Of a stretch of 64,000 nucleotides of DNA, positions 55,060-64,000 are shown in pieces. The stretch spans positions 186,001 through 250,000 of the forward strand of contig JAHQIW010004378.1 of the NCBI GenBank assembly GCA_019055375.1, given 5' to 3'. This stretch comes from Parelaphostrongylus tenuis. Taxonomy: Eukaryota > Nematoda > Chromadorea > Rhabditida > Metastrongylidae. Under the pieces are notes generated by a model. It saw only the letters and a program-made list of their open reading frames with translations. It made no database searches and had not been told where the DNA came from. Position numbers and translations under genes: made by a program. The first letter of the stretch is position 1, and the number at the start of each line of letters is the position of its first letter.

Positions 55060-56135
55060 AATATTATCACCTCTTTTGTTATGGCGGCAATTTCCGGCTG
55101 ACGGGAGGTCCGGACGGCTCTGAACAGCGGCTGCCGAGAAACAGTACTAACATTTTCGAGGATTGAAGACATACAACTAACGTTACATAGCCGCTTATTC
55201 TGTACTATGGATATAATCTGAATTTATTGGGCCATCGTTGGACTTTTGTGGAAGCCACGCCAGTTTTCCTCAAGCCGTCTGAGCAGCGTGGACTCGCGTG
55301 TATCGTTTTTGCTACATGCTGTTTCGAAAGGGTGAGGTATTCTGATTTTTTTCCATACATCTCCTGCCAAAATGGGTGTGGAACGGTTTGAAACCTCCAG
55401 TTCAGATTAAGCTGCGAAAGTGGGCTTTTAGAGCCTTGTTAGGGCATTAGTTGACCTATCTGCTGAAGTAGTTTGTTTTTCTTCTCGAAAACTTGCTTTT
55501 TCGCTAGAAATAGTCCTAGCATTATTATTTTTGATGTTTTGTAGATGGATCTGATCTATAGATTAGTGTTGGTATTTATGTGGAACAAATAGTTGAAATG
55601 AAAGTGTATCTATGTGTAAATGACCTCACTTTGATGAGTTTTTATGTGAGACTATCTCGGTATTACGAGTACTGTTGATAAATATCCACTCTCTAGCTGA
55701 TTTTTCATTGAGCGGCGTATTTTGTTTTGGACTTAAGGCCTTGTGGCAACGTTGTTCCCCTTTATATACCGAATTTTTGTACCAGATGTACCGTCTCTTA
55801 CTATATGGTTATGATAAGGCTGCGTCATATTTGTAAGTATTACTTTTCTCTTCAAGCAGAATAAAAAACTCAATTATGGTTTGGATCGAGATTATTTTTT
55901 GAACTGACGGTTCGTAAATTTTGAGACGAGACTTCTGCTTTGTGGTCATTCCGCTGTGATAGAGAAGGCTATGAAGCGATCTTATTGCAGTCCGGCACCA
56001 CAGTAGAGTGACAGTAATCCTGTGTTGGTAAAGAATTGACATGGAAAACGCTCAAAAGCTCTGTCTGTCAGTTTTCCTATAAGACTCTTTGATTATCACA
56101 TACTGTCTGTTTCCCTGTAAGACCCTTTAATTATC
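55060..56135. other. Unassigned DNA downstream of p44
   Basis: Probably holds the p44 3' UTR. No further gene recognised; the 77-codon minus frame at 56042-55809 has no motif. Confidence 0.4.
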
Positions 56136-56139
56136 ACAT

Positions 56140-56295
56140 ACTGTCTAAACAACTGATAGAGCACACGCTACAGGAAAGAGTGAGGTGCGGGCTCTAGTCC
56201 CACCTGACGCTAAAGTTTTGCACATCACTCTACATCAATGAGTATATTTTTTGGAACATCATACCACCGCTAGCGGTTAAATAAAGGGAATTATA
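56140..56295 (+). repeat. tRNA-like element with palindromic tail (family C)
   Basis: The core is 5'-truncated (ACTGATAGAGCACACGC), with B-box region GCGGGCTCTAGTCCCACC. The right arm TTTTGCACATCACTCTACAT is followed by GAACATCATACCACCGCTAG, completing CCGCTAGCGG, then TTAAATAAAGGG. Confidence 0.75.
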
Positions 56296-56299
56296 TTTG

Positions 56300-57080
56300 A
56301 TCTAGAAATTCTTCCAAAGTTATTCTTTTTAGCCATTACATCAAAACTAATCAAGGGTGGACTAGCGCGATTGAAGTAGCTCCCTCAGCATCGCCCCTAG
56401 TTCTAAGTTATTCATTGCAGTCGTTGAGCTATTGGTGAGCTAGATTCTTTGCTGTATTGGTGACAGTCCAACCAACCTTCGGAATAATATTGAATGGAAG
56501 ATAACAGAAAACCTCCAATTCCGAAATTGATTGTGAATAATGGTTTATAGAACCTAGTTTTAGACGATTTAAGAGAACTCAGCATCGATCATCCATACCA
56601 GAATTGAATAGAAGCCGAATTTGAATGAATGCTTCGCCATCTGTCACTTTCATTATCAGCCACTAGGGCTGATACTATGCTTTTATAGAGGAGAGTGAGG
56701 AAAGCGAATCGGACAGAGTAGATGGAACCGTTGAGGGATTTCACCTTCTCTCTCCGATTCGCTTTCTCTTCTCTCTATTGAAAATATGTTGACAAGTCTT
56801 CGTCGAAGTGCAGTATATTAGAATAAGTTGAGTTGTGATGAATTAGGCTGTTTATCGACCATAAACAAAACTGTAGCACAATACACAATCTAAAAGAGAT
56901 GTTTAGACGTCGAGCTATCTTCTGTCAATATATCTTACATAGAAGTCACAGTTAGTCTTATACTCTTTAAATTGTGCACAATACGTGGGTAGATCTTTAG
57001 AATTTTGGCAGCAGTAGAAATCACTCATTAATAGAGGATGTGATGCATTACGAGGTTAGTTGAAAGAAGTCATCTATACA
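56300..57080. other. Unassigned DNA with a hairpin
   Basis: An inverted repeat at about 56688-56785 pairs GAGTGAGGAAAGCGAATCGG with CCGATTCGCTTTCTCTTCTC across a loop of about 45 bases. No gene recognised. Confidence 0.6.
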
Positions 57081-57084
57081 ACGA

Positions 57085-57810
57085 TATACCTGGCAATCAT
57101 TTTTTTGAGTCATGAATGTGGTCCGTTATAGGACAACTTATAGAGTCCGATTCACGTGTTTCGGCCTTGACAGCCTCGTCAGCAGGGCAGTACCTTTCAT
57201 ATTTAGCCAATCCTCTTGAGGGTACTCATAGAAAGTTGGCGACGACGAGCATTTTACACCTACCATTAAGTGAAAATACCACTAAATGGCGGTGTTTCAC
57301 ACTTGACTGCTTTCGGCTGGAATCGTTAAATATATCATGCCTTTCGTTTCGAGCGCTTTCTTAAGAGCACGCTCAACTTTCGATTGCCCGATCGTCATTT
57401 TTTGAACCACGAATAGGCCTTTAGGACACTTATATAGCCCGATAGGCATACTGGAAGTTGAGCGTGGTTTTGGAAAAAAACACTCCAAACGAAAGGTATG
57501 ATATATTTAACGGCACCAGAAATGAGGAATCTAGTGGAAAACACTGCCATTTGGTGATATTTTTTCTTATAGCACGTGTAAAATGTTCGTCGTCGCCAAC
57601 TATATATAGGGGCTGGATTCCTCGCGAGGACTGGCTAAAGACTAAGAGTACGTCCCGACTAAAGCTGTCAAAGCCGAAACACGTGCATCGGACTCCACAA
57701 GTTGCCCAGTAAAAGGCTCAAAAAAATCATTATCAGGCATATTGGAAGTTGACTGTGGACTTAAGAAGATTCTAGAAACGAAGGGTATGATCTAAAACGA
57801 TAGTTGTTGC
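57085..57810. mobile_element. Family F5 repeats as a head-to-head inverted pair
   Basis: The plus-sense unit at 57085-57380 has TTTTTTGAGTCATGAATGTG, CCGATTCACGTGTTTCGGC and GGCGACGACGAGCATTTTAC. The minus-sense unit at about 57460-57810 has GTCGTCGCCAACTATATATA, GCCGAAACACGTGCATCGG and GGCTCAAAAAAATCATTATC. Together they make a foldback of about 720 bases, with a centre at about 57400-57450. This suggests F5 singles may be solo arms of a foldback transposon. Confidence 0.8.
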
Positions 57811-58194
57811 ACAAGTCATCCTTTGGCCAAGGACTTACTTGAAAGAAGTTTTTCAAATCACTTATCCACCGGATGCTGGATAGTGGAAGACTAGCAGCGC
57901 AATGGAGTTGGAGCAGTATAGCTAGTGAAAGAGTAGAGAGAAGAACATTTCTCTCTATCCACAGTCCACGAAGTTACTTGTTTCTACGGCTCATCGTCAA
58001 AGCTAAGATCACTAAAAGTTGTAACAAAAGTAATCCCTTCGTGGACACAAGCGATCAAATAGCCGTCCACTGCCCACATGCTAAAATCTATTCTTTTTGT
58101 GCTTTGGACATTTTTTCCAAGCTATAGAAATTCTTCCCGTTCTACCGCTCTAAGCAGTGCCATGGTTCTCATGACTACATATTCAATAATGTTG

Positions 58195-58305
58195 TGCGAT
58201 GTGCAAGATTTTTGCCCTCGGTTAGGGGTTGAACCCGCATTTCACCCTTTCCGGTGGCGCCCCTTAATCTCTACATTACTAGAGCTCTTGTTCTGCTACC
58301 ACTTA
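58195..58305 (-). repeat. tRNA-like element (family C)
   Basis: Minus-sense B-box region ATGCGGGTTCAACCCCTAAC; flank GCGATGTGCAAGATTTTTGC. The head AAGAGCTCTAGTAATGTAGA is decayed. Confidence 0.65.
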
Positions 58306-58474
58306 CTGCTTCAAGAGTGCTAAAATAAAAGAGAGTTCTTAGATTATACTGATGCTTTAGACTCAAATCTCACCTCCAATTGAGATCAACCACAGCCTTT
58401 TTAACACTCATCATATTATATTGTCTTATTTTGATATAGAAAAGTTAATCGTTGAGGGTCTCTTGAGCTATGCA

Positions 58475-58486
58475 CCCCCCCCCCCC
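58475..58486. repeat. Poly-C run
   Basis: Twelve consecutive C on the plus strand, in unassigned DNA. Confidence 0.95.
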
Positions 58487-58589
58487 TTATAAGGATGTGC
58501 ACTCTGACGCAAAACAGTCGTCTTTGATCAATCCGTGTGCATAAGTATAACATTACATCGAAGTAGGAGTGGTAGGGGTAACAGTACGG

Positions 58590-58695
58590 TGGACTCTAGC
58601 GGTGTAGTGGTTCTGCGCGTTCGCCAATAGAGTGAAACCACAAGTTCAATTCCTTCCTGCAGATCCAAGTTTTGCATATTGCTCTATACAATAAG
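58590..58695 (+). repeat. tRNA-like element (family C)
   Basis: TGGACTCTAGCGGTGTAGTG is the head, CACAAGTTCAATTCCTTCC the B-box region and GTTTTGCATATTGCTCTATA the arm. Confidence 0.65.
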
Positions 58696-58699
58696 ATAT

Positions 58700-60790
58700 A
58701 TAGTCGTAAGATCGCTTTTTATTCATACCTTTAGCACTTACGGCTCTTTTGCCACTTGATTCCTGCGATATGTTTGGTGATCACATGGGGATGTAATGCA
58801 TCGGACTTGTACGAAAAGAATCCAAGAATGATTACAAATAGGCGTCTACTTGCATCACACTGGACACCGGAGCGCTTGGTACTGTCGACTTCAATTGTTG
58901 AAAGGTGGAATTAGACGTTCAAGAAAATCGGTACAATGTGGTTGAGTGTGATGTTATAAGGCTGATACAGAGCAGCAGGATTGGTAACACATTGCTATAG
59001 GTGCTAGAAGAGTTAACAGGAGATGCAGCCACTTGGAGATAATTAATGAGCATCACAACCACTCGGTTACGGTGCGCCCCATTGCCTGGGACTTTTTGGT
59101 ACTAATTCTATAAATTTTACATCACTAAAGCTGAATTTTATCTGAAGCTTATGTCTGACTGTACTGTTTGGAAGTTTCACTAATTGTTGACTACGTATAA
59201 ATTGTTGGTTGTCGATTGTGAGATGAATGCGAAAAAAAGGTGTTGAGGTTTGGCAATTATTGGGAAACATAGTCTGTATTCAATGTGTTAATGAGAATAA
59301 GACAGTCTGCTGAGTTTTTTTTTTTTGATGATCACACACACGCTACTTATACTCTGTGAACAATTAAATCTCTAAAGAAGACTCATAGATCTATCATCTC
59401 ATAGTGAAATGGCGTTCCTTACTTTAAATTTGAGTGTTAGTAAAGAAACTTGCGGCCTCTTCACCTGATGGCAGTCTCTGCGGTGTTTGCCCTCTTTAAC
59501 ACATTATATACCATCCAAAGTTTGTACTTAAGTCATTATTTATTCAGTAATCAGCAGTCAGAAACAACCTGACGAACTAGTTTCTTGAAACTGTCGTTCT
59601 ATTGCTTGATTCGTGAACTGTGAGAAGAACTTGAGTAATAAATCCCAAGACCGATTATCTATTAACCTCGGCATAGTTTGAATAAATGAATATTTTCTTC
59701 TGTTTAGCCGTTCCGAGATCTTGAATATACAGTATTCGAGGTGGCTAACGTTTCGGCGGGTCGCCTTCTTCAGAGAACTTGAGTAACTAGAGAAGGCTAC
59801 CAAAGGCCATTATTGCTGTGCTTGCAGGCACTATGTTATCCGTACGGTACATGATGTCAACAGAATAATCTGTCAATTGCTACATCATGAACTCTTTTAT
59901 AACGCATATTTTGTAAATTGTAAGATGAAATGAAAGTCTTCCATGAGCAGCTGTTGCTACTGGATCTCTGCTTGACAAGCAAGTAATCGGTAAGACACAA
60001 AATGTGCAACGAAAATCCTTGTGAATCACTGAGAAAGTACATATCAATTTTAATACACATTGCCCGATATGTGCTGAAAGCGCACATTCTCGGAACCATG
60101 TCACTATGAATTTTGATTTATGCAGATATCATTAATGAAAAGCAACCAATCTCTATGGGTTAGGGATACTTGGGAAGCAAAGGATCAAATTCAAGTCCAC
60201 ACCAACACGACTTGCTAACTCATCGAACTATGTGATAAATATATAGAAAAAGAGAATTTAATCCAGAGAACTTCTAGTAATGGTCCTTGAAGAAGAGACG
60301 GTTTAGCCAGTCTCTCGCGTGAGTGGTCCATACTTTTGTTGAAGTCGATAGCACAATGTCTAACCCAATGAGGCGGTCCCTCACAAGCGCTAGTTGTTTC
60401 TCACTATCAAAGTATTGTGCACCAAAAAATCCATCTTGCCATAGGTTTATCGAGGTTGAAGTGCGCTCTAAGATTTATTATTGGAAATGATGTTGAAAGT
60501 CATCTTAGCTTAGGAATGACCGTTAACGTAGAGGAAACATCTCAACAGAATGATTAGCATTCTTCTGAGCTAACAATGCCAGACATCTCTTGCGCTGAGA
60601 AGCCTGGTCCGCTCTGGCTCGACCTGCTCAAGACGTATACAAATTTAGAAAAAGCTCTGATTTTAACAAAACGGCTATTTGTACGGGGTCTTGCACGATT
60701 TGGTAAGATGGAGGAATAACCCCGATTTTGTTTGAAATCACTGCTCCTATTTTTTCAATAAATCGTAGTCCCTTTCATGCTGTAGAAGCT
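58700..60790. other. Unassigned DNA
   Basis: A head-only family B fragment lies at 59045-59085 (GAGCATCACAACCACTCGGT). At 59745-59775 is the ACGTTTCGGCGGGTCGCC word also seen near 38.67 kb. Otherwise no gene or repeat was recognised. Confidence 0.4.
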
Positions 60791-60796
60791 GCTGTT

Positions 60797-63600
60797 ATAG
60801 TCATCAAATAAGACGATTTTGAATGTCACGAGCAACCGCTTTCGTCATGTGCTTCCAAAATAATGGCACTATGACTTGCTTGTTGTTTTGCGAAAACATT
60901 ATTATATGATAATGTGATAATGCTGTATAAAAGGCGAAATTTCACACTGAAAATGAGCTCACTTCACTAACCCGGTGGACCCTTGTGGTCATCTTCTATC
61001 GTCTTCAACTCGTGTTGTAGGATGCTACTAATCAGTAAGTCTTTGACGAGTTTTTTCTCTTCCTGGTCGGAATCGTATGGTCAAAGAGAACCTTCCCAAA
61101 ACTTGTAAAACATTCACATAATGATACACTTACAATCGAGCAGGTGATGTGAAACTTGAGATCAAATTGGTTCTACCTCTGGAATCATCTCGGCTCATTC
61201 GAACTTTTTCAAATCATCAAATCACAAAGCCGATCCGAGCGCATTGGTGCAATGCAGCCAATTTTGTTGAGATCTTGTATAGAACGATTCCGTCTATTTA
61301 GGATCCATTATTTGGAATAGTATCATTATGATTTTGATGCGGTGACTGATGGTAATGCGAAGAGTCCACGTCGTGAATGTGGTGTAGGCAAGACAGTCTT
61401 CCAATAGAAGTTTACTTTTCCCGATAAACTAAACATTATCTTGGTGAGCACTGAAAAAGTGCGGAATAATTTCTGGTGTAAGTTTGACTTTTGCCGAAAT
61501 GCGATCTACTTCTCTGACCATTCATCTTCAGATAGCCTCTGCTAAATCGAAGTCACCAACCTTTCCTTGTTGGAATTCAGCTTTATCAGCATTTTTTACC
61601 AACAAATCCAGCATTATACTTGATGAATTTGCTTGAGTAACCTTGATAGAAAGGTCCAGATCAAAACCTTGCAATGGCCACGCCTTCAGCACCGCTGATA
61701 TGTTGGAAAAGCCGTCTCTAAATTCACTCCAGGGACAGAGAGATTCTCAGCGATTTTCGTCTCTAATACACAAAATGAACACATCTTTGGCATCAGCATA
61801 ATCATTCTAATAGTAAATGACATTTGTGTGGTCGCAATCGGTCAAAAAGTGGAGTTATGGCGCTGTACTACAACTGCATAAGAGTCCCTAGGTGCCTAGC
61901 ACTCACGCTCGAGGTAAACAAACCGTCTTCGACCAATTCGGTTTTGAATGTTTTGGAAATGGACCTGCTATCATATATCATTGTTTCTATTTCACGTAAT
62001 AAGAGGTTGTTCATGGGAAAACTGTCGAACATCTGCTAAGTGATGATTATCTATCAGCAATTTGTATTGAGCCATTTGGAAGCTCGAAAAGAAGTGGAGT
62101 CGTGGGAAGTTCTTGTTCAAGACGAAGCTGTGAACTAAAATTGCTTCTCTATCCCTTTTTCACGAAATTCGTAATCTACGGTCAAATAAGCGGATTAGAA
62201 ATCCAATAGAACATCTAGAATGCATTTAGGAGAACGGACCCGTAAAGTAGACCTATATTTGTGAAACTGCTGCTTTCAATCATTAAATAAGACGATTTTG
62301 AATGCCCCGATCAACCGCCTTCGTCGTGTGCTTACAAGATAATGGCACTATGACTTGCTTGTCGTTTTGCGATAACATTATCATATGATAATCTGATAAT
62401 GCTGTATAAAAGGCGGAATTCACACTGAAAATGAGCTCACTTCACTAACCCGACCGGCCGTCTCTGGTCATCATTCGTCGTCTTCCACTTGGTTGTACGA
62501 TGCTACTAATCAGTAAGTCTTCAAGCAGAATTCGCTCTTCTTAATCGCAGTCGTATAGTTAGGGGGACCCTTCCTGACAATTGTAATAGATTCATCTCAT
62601 GATACACTCACAATTGAGGAGGTGATGTAAAACTTGAGATAAAATTAGTTCCACTCCTGAAATCTTCTGCGCTCATTCGAATTTCTTTGATTCATTACAC
62701 ATGGCCGATCCGATCGCATTAGTGCAGTGTAGTTGATTTCGTCGAGATTTTCTGTAGAGCGATTCGCTTGTTTAAGACCTTTTGTGCAAGGCAATAATAT
62801 TTCTAATAAGATTTTGATGCGGTGACTGATGGTAATACGAAGAGTCCGCGTCGTGAATGTGGTGTAGACGAGACAGTCTTCCGAATAAAGTCTACCTTCC
62901 ATGACAAACTCAACATTGTCGTGGTGAGCACTGGCATAGTGCGGAAAAAGTTCTGCTTGTGTAATGTTGATTGAAACCCGAATGAGATCTACACCTAACC
63001 ATTCCACTTCAGATAGCTCCTGCTAAATCGAGATAACGAACTTCTCCTTGTTAGAATCCAGATTTCACCCTATGTAATAGACTCGGCTCGGAAAACCTTG
63101 GTGTAAAGGCTTAGATCTGTGCCACACATTGGCCATAAATTCAACGCACCACCGCTTGATGCGCAAAAGCTCTCTCCAAGTTTAATGTAGGAATAAGAGA
63201 CCTTTATCAGTTTTCTTTCCTCACATCCAGAATAATTATATTTATGACATTAGATCACTGTATTCTGGGGAAATAATATCTGTATGGTCGCAGTCGGCCA
63301 CAAAGTGGAGTTATGGTGGTGTACTACACCCGCAGAAGTTGCACCTCAAGTGTCTGACACTCACGCTATAGCTCTGAACATGTCTTCGACCTGTTTGGTT
63401 CTGAAAGTTTCGAAAAATGACTCTGATATCAAGATAATTGATAACGATGATTATCATGAAAATCGAAGACTATTTCTATCTCACACAATAAGAGGTTATT
63501 CATAGGGAAAGCTCTCGAATAAACTGTTTAAGTGATAAAATGATAGTGATTTGATAGTGATTTGTATTGAGCCACGTAGGGACCCAAAAAATAGTGGAGT
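60797..63600. repeat. Diverged tandem duplication, unit about 1.48 kb
   Basis: Unit 1 starts near 60797 and unit 2 near 62279. Both open with AAATAAGACGATTTTGAATG, then ATAATGGCACTATGACTTGC, GATAATGCTGTATAAAAGGC, ATGAGCTCACTTCACTAACC and GATGCTACTAATCAGTAAGT. Both later carry GCGGTGACTGATGGTAATRC, AAAGTGGAGTTATGG and TGTATTGAGCCA. Divergence is substantial, with small indels. The minus strands share a related protein-like stretch (see the separate entry), so the duplicated unit may once have been a gene. Confidence 0.85.
62645..63007 (-). pseudogene. Possible decayed gene in the duplicated unit
   Basis: The 120-codon minus frame includes ASAHHDNVEF, EDCLVYTTFTTRTLRI and TISHRIKI. In unit 1 (about 61530-61340, minus) the same region reads SAHQDNV, a stop, then EDCLAYTTFTTWTLRITISH. 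Conservation of the peptide across diverged copies hints at past coding, but unit 1 is broken and no family was recognised. It could also be a non-coding repeat with a chance open frame. Confidence 0.3.
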
Positions 63601-63784
63601 AGCGGGATTTCTTGCTCAAATAGGAACGAAAACTAAGGATTGCTCCGCGGCCATTCTTCATAAAATCCTTAATCGATGATTAAATCAGTGATGTGTAAAT
63701 CGCTCAATCGCTTGTGGCTTAGTACAAATTAACGTTGTTATGACAAAAAGCTGAACTGATTAAAGCAAGAAGTTTTGTACTGTT

Positions 63785-63789
63785 CAAAC

Positions 63790-63835
<46 letters not shown>
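63785..63835. repeat. (TA)n microsatellite
   Basis: About 45 bases of uninterrupted TA at 63790-63832, beside a coding exon's donor site on the minus strand. Confidence 0.95.
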
Positions 63836-63862
63836 CCTAACTCCGATTTCAGATCTACTAAC

Positions 63863-64000
63863 CTTTCTACTTGTCTCGACACACTGCTTCTCGGCTCTAT
63901 TGAGGCATTCGACGGCACTGAATGCTTCGGCTGGCTCTTCCTCTTCTTCTGCAAAGAATTCCTTGATAGTAAGTGTTTTCACTAACTTGCGAGTCCTGTT
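63863..64000 (-). CDS. Partial coding exon running off the right edge
   Basis: The minus strand is open from the window edge to a good donor (AAAG/GTTAGT at 63862). It encodes TRKLVKTLTIKEFFAEEEEE, then PAEAFSAVECLNRAEKQCVE and TSRK. Acidic and Glu-rich, with no recognised domain. The exon has no start codon of its own in view, so it is probably an internal exon of a gene that lies mainly to the right. The donor is followed by the (TA)n microsatellite in the intron. Confidence 0.6.

Noticed and set aside
19249..58695. Calling the tRNA-like cores functional tRNA genes
   Set aside because: Acceptor stems do not pair well, most B boxes or A boxes have changes, and the same flanking arms recur, so they are repeats. 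A tRNAscan-SE run would settle the few best cores.

Overview
The window looks like gene-poor, repeat-rich nuclear DNA of a nematode, most likely a strongylid (hookworm group). The genes have many small exons, introns that are either about 40-65 nt or kilobases long, and TTTTCAG-type acceptors. Several first exons start just after an acceptor-like site with no visible upstream exon, as expected for spliced-leader trans-splicing. The interspersed DNA is dominated by an RTE-type retrotransposon, mariner relics, tRNA-derived short elements and foldback DNA elements. The assignment is inferred from sequence style and remembered gene families; no database was searched.

Five conserved eukaryotic genes could be assembled exon by exon with phases that join in frame. 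(1) 16.5-7.9 kb, minus: a FANCJ/BRIP1-type iron-sulphur DNA helicase (C. elegans dog-1 type), with Walker A, DEAH box, four candidate Fe-S cysteines and the C-terminal helicase motifs; its extreme C-terminus was not found. (2) 30.15-31.15 kb, plus: a 97-residue SMIM14-type single-pass membrane protein. (3) 37.9-31.6 kb, minus: the PP6 catalytic subunit (pph-6), 309 residues and possibly more at the N-terminus. (4) 44.6-39.0 kb, minus: the mitochondrial GrpE nucleotide-exchange factor, 260 residues. (5) 47.2-55.0 kb, plus: the TFIIH p44 subunit (GTF2H2/SSL1), 387 residues. GrpE and PP6 lie in the same order and strand about 1.1 kb apart; from memory their C. elegans homologues are both on cosmid C34C12, so this may be conserved linkage or an operon. 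SMIM14 and PP6 are convergent.

Layout: 0-3.1 kb, a decayed minus-strand RTE element; 3.1-7.9 kb, AT repeats, one foldback element and unassigned DNA; 7.9-16.5 kb, dog-1 with foldback elements in its long introns; 16.5-30 kb, a repeat graveyard (foldback elements, tRNA-like elements, mariner and RTE pieces, purine-rich minisatellite); 30-45 kb, SMIM14, PP6 and GrpE with repeat-filled introns; 45-47 kb, foldback element plus a GA/CT array; 47.2-55 kb, TFIIH p44; 55-60.8 kb, mostly unassigned; 60.8-63.6 kb, a diverged tandem duplication of about 1.48 kb; 63.86-64.0 kb, part of a minus-strand coding exon that runs off the window.

The most unusual structure is a family of about 30 tRNA-like cores (good A and B boxes). 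In the best copies the core sits inside matching inverted arms, so the whole unit could fold into a long hairpin with the tRNA-like part at its tip. Other points of note are candidate 36-40 nt introns in three genes, a PP6 protein ending in Met rather than the expected Leu, and a poly-G tract inside the dog-1-type gene itself.
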